A stretch of DNA of 64,000 nucleotides from Aquarana catesbeiana (lineage: Eukaryota > Chordata > Amphibia > Anura > Ranidae). The first letter of the stretch is position 1. Every line of letters starts with the position of its first letter. Under the pieces are notes generated by a model, which worked only from the letters and a program-made list of their open reading frames with translations, was not told where the DNA came from and ran no database searches. The position numbers and the translations under genes were made by a program. The stretch lies in the NCBI RefSeq assembly GCF_042186555.1, contig NC_133326.1, positions 593,371,790 through 593,435,789 on the forward strand, read 5' to 3'. Shown piece by piece: positions 62,120 through 64,000 of this stretch.

Positions 62120-64000
62120 TAGTCATAAAAGCGATGGGCCAAAATTTGATTGTGTGACCAATGTTCTGTTAGAAATTAGTGATGCATGCTTGGGGGGGAA
62201 GTTTGAGTTCATTCTTATCGAGGTGAGCGGTCCTGGGATGGTTGATAGAGTGGTATGCTTACATACCTTGTGAAAACTTTGTATAGTGGGTCCAATTAAT
62301 GGATGAGAGCGTATTTCGGGGGAGATATGACAATCAAGCATCCAGAGTAGGGAATTGAGGTGTAGAGATGTGAAGGAAGCTTCTGGAGAGACCCAGTCTT
62401 GATAAAAGTTATGGACATTCCAGTTAATTTTTCTAGATAGGTGGCTAGCTCTGTAATAATTTAGGAGGTCTGGTAAACCTACGCAACCCAAGTTTTTAAG
62501 TAGGGCAAGTTGTGCATAATTGATCCTGGGTTTGCTGTCTCCCCAATGGAGTCTGGAGCATGAACTTTTATATGTTTTTAAAAAAGCTGGTCGGAGGTGT
62601 ATGGGTATCATCCGTAAAATGTAAACCAATTGTGGAAGGGCATTCATTTTTTATTCCAACTTTTGAGGTCAGATGTCAGTTTATTTAGGATTGGTATTTA
62701 TTTTTTCATGTATAAGTCTGATAGCTTGGAGTGGAGTTGTATGCCTAAATATATAATATAGTCAGGTTTCCAATAGAAGGGAAAGGTTTCCCGGCAGTGG
62801 TCTACTAGATGTTGTGGTAGGGATATATTAAGTGCAAAAGATTTGGAGAAATACATTTTTAAGTTAGAAAGTGAGCAAAAATGCTGGAATTCTGCTAGTA
62901 GAACTGGTAGTATGGTAAGCGCCTTTGTGAGGAACAGTAAAATTTTATCTGCAAAAGCAGCAAGTTTGAATTTTCTATTGGCAGTGCAAATCCCTTGGAT
63001 ATTTGGGTTGTGCCTTAGAATATAGAGGAATGGCTCAAGAGTGAGTACAAAAAGGATGGGAGAGGGGGCAACCCTGTCTCATCCTGTTGTGGATGGGGAA
63101 GGCATTCAACAGGGTATTGTTGACTCGGAACCTTGCTGATGGGTTTGCATAAAGAGACAACATGAGACTAAACATATACGAACCTATACCTATGGTTCGC
63201 AGAAGTGCCTCCATGTAGTCCGTTGCCACCCTGTCGAATTCCGTTGCTGCATCTAGGGATAGGAAGAAGCCCCTCTGTCCTGTCAGGGTCATCATGTGGT
63301 GTAGGTTGAGAGCTTTGATGGTGTTGTCACTAACTTTGCGTTCGGGGATGAATCCTACTTGATCTTGTGCAATGATTGAGGGGAGAAGTGAAAGAAGTCT
63401 GTTGGCTAGAATTTTGGAGAATAGTTTGATATCAGCGTTTAAGAGTGATATCAGTCTATAATTTGCGGTTTGTGCGGGATCTTTCTCATAATGACCATTA
63501 TGTAAGCCTCAAGCATCCCGGGAGTAAGAGGGTTAGAGGGAGAGAGGGATTTGAAGGATCTCAAGAAGCGGGAACCTAGTACTTCAGCAAAAGTCTTGTA
63601 ATATACAGCCTAGAGACCATTCAGGCCTGGGCTTTTGCCTGGTTTTAGTTGTTTTATTGCTAGATCCCATTCTTTTGGTGGGATTAGGCATTCTAGGTGA
63701 TTGGAGAAGTCTGGGGAAAATGCCCTAGGGTTGAGTAGACTCTTTCAAATTCCTGTGCAATGTTACTATTTTTTGTGAGTAATTGGCCTGCAGGGGAACG
63801 TAATTGATGAAATGTTGTTTTAGCTTTTTACGAGTAAGTGGCCACATTTGTTGCCAAATAAGTAAAAAGTTTCTGTGATAATCTGTATTTTCATCTAAGA
63901 TTGTATCATAGTTATTCTTGTAAGAGCGTGCAAACCTCAGTTAGTTCTTGATAGAATTGCTGAGCTAGGGTGCTTTTCTGTGTTGCTTCCAGTGTTTTGA
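62120..64000 (-). pseudogene. L1 ORF2 reverse transcriptase, broken
   Basis: Minus order: about 63440-63370 LLSLLPSIIAQDQVGFIPER; 63295-63035 FFLSLDAATEFDRV, SLYANPSARFRVNN and MRQGCPLS; about 62960 AAFADKILLFLT, where the catalytic FADD reads FADK; 62647-62123 VYILRMIPIHLRPAFL, LHWGDSKPRINYAQLALLKN, GLPDLLNYYRASHL. These are palm and post-palm motifs of L1/Tx1-type elements. Frameshifts occur between the pieces and the active-site Asp is lost, so it is inactive. It begins beyond 64000. Confidence 0.82.

Larger units (their letters stand above)
58931..64000 (-). mobile_element. L1-type LINE, 3' part, runs off the right edge
   Basis: The minus-strand 3' end is a poly(A) (plus-strand T-run 58932-58957). 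The reverse transcriptase lies at 64000-62120, followed by 3' sequence with a G/A-rich (plus) tract. Interrupted by palindrome P3 (59107-60333) and a Harbinger MITE (60823-61179). The 5' end lies outside the window. Confidence 0.78.

Overview
The window reads as vertebrate nuclear DNA made almost entirely of transposable elements. The mix is spliced PIF/Harbinger genes, BED-finger hAT transposons, many Tc1-like elements, TTAA-flanked MITEs, a Penelope-like element with a GIY-YIG nuclease, L1- and L2-type LINEs, a chromodomain Ty3/gypsy element and an endogenous retrovirus. This fits an amphibian, most likely a true frog. That organism call is inference from repeat content; I see no host gene, rRNA or tRNA gene.

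Layout. 1-6974: a large Harbinger-type element with a MADF-domain gene (two coding exons, minus) and a Myb/SANT-like gene (three exons, plus) diverging from a shared promoter, and a two-exon DDE transposase (minus) broken by one frameshift. A TTAA-flanked MITE sits in the transposase intron. 6975-12246: truncated L1, MITE pieces, an AT-rich palindrome, a 1.18 kb solo LTR and a hAT terminal fragment. About 13080-19990: a decayed Penelope-like element (minus), split by a gypsy element (13275-16093) and by a 1.4 kb palindrome (17294-18705). 20031-22037: an L2-type LINE with nearly whole reverse transcriptase.

23148-46096 is one old hAT transposon (target duplication CTTACAAT) swollen by nested insertions. 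It contains three Tc1-like elements, a solo gypsy LTR and a 1.5 kb palindromic element. The second Tc1 element contains an endogenous retrovirus (26192-36550, target duplication TAATC). One LTR of that retrovirus contains a complete 7,156 bp hAT of the same family as the outer one (26515-33670, target duplication ATGGTAGG), which still has an open 1,096-codon transposase. The other LTR preserves the empty site.

46097-64000: MITEs, decayed Tc1-like and L2 copies, a fold-back MITE, poorly assignable DNA, and the 3' part of a minus-strand L1. That L1 is interrupted by a third large palindrome (59107-60333) and a Harbinger MITE.

The three large palindromes share 14-15 bp target duplications. Two carry hammerhead-ribozyme-like cores whose stem III is self-complementary. 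I infer ribozyme-bearing, probably Penelope-related non-autonomous retroelements, and consider them the most interesting feature together with the open hAT copy and the spliced Harbinger genes.
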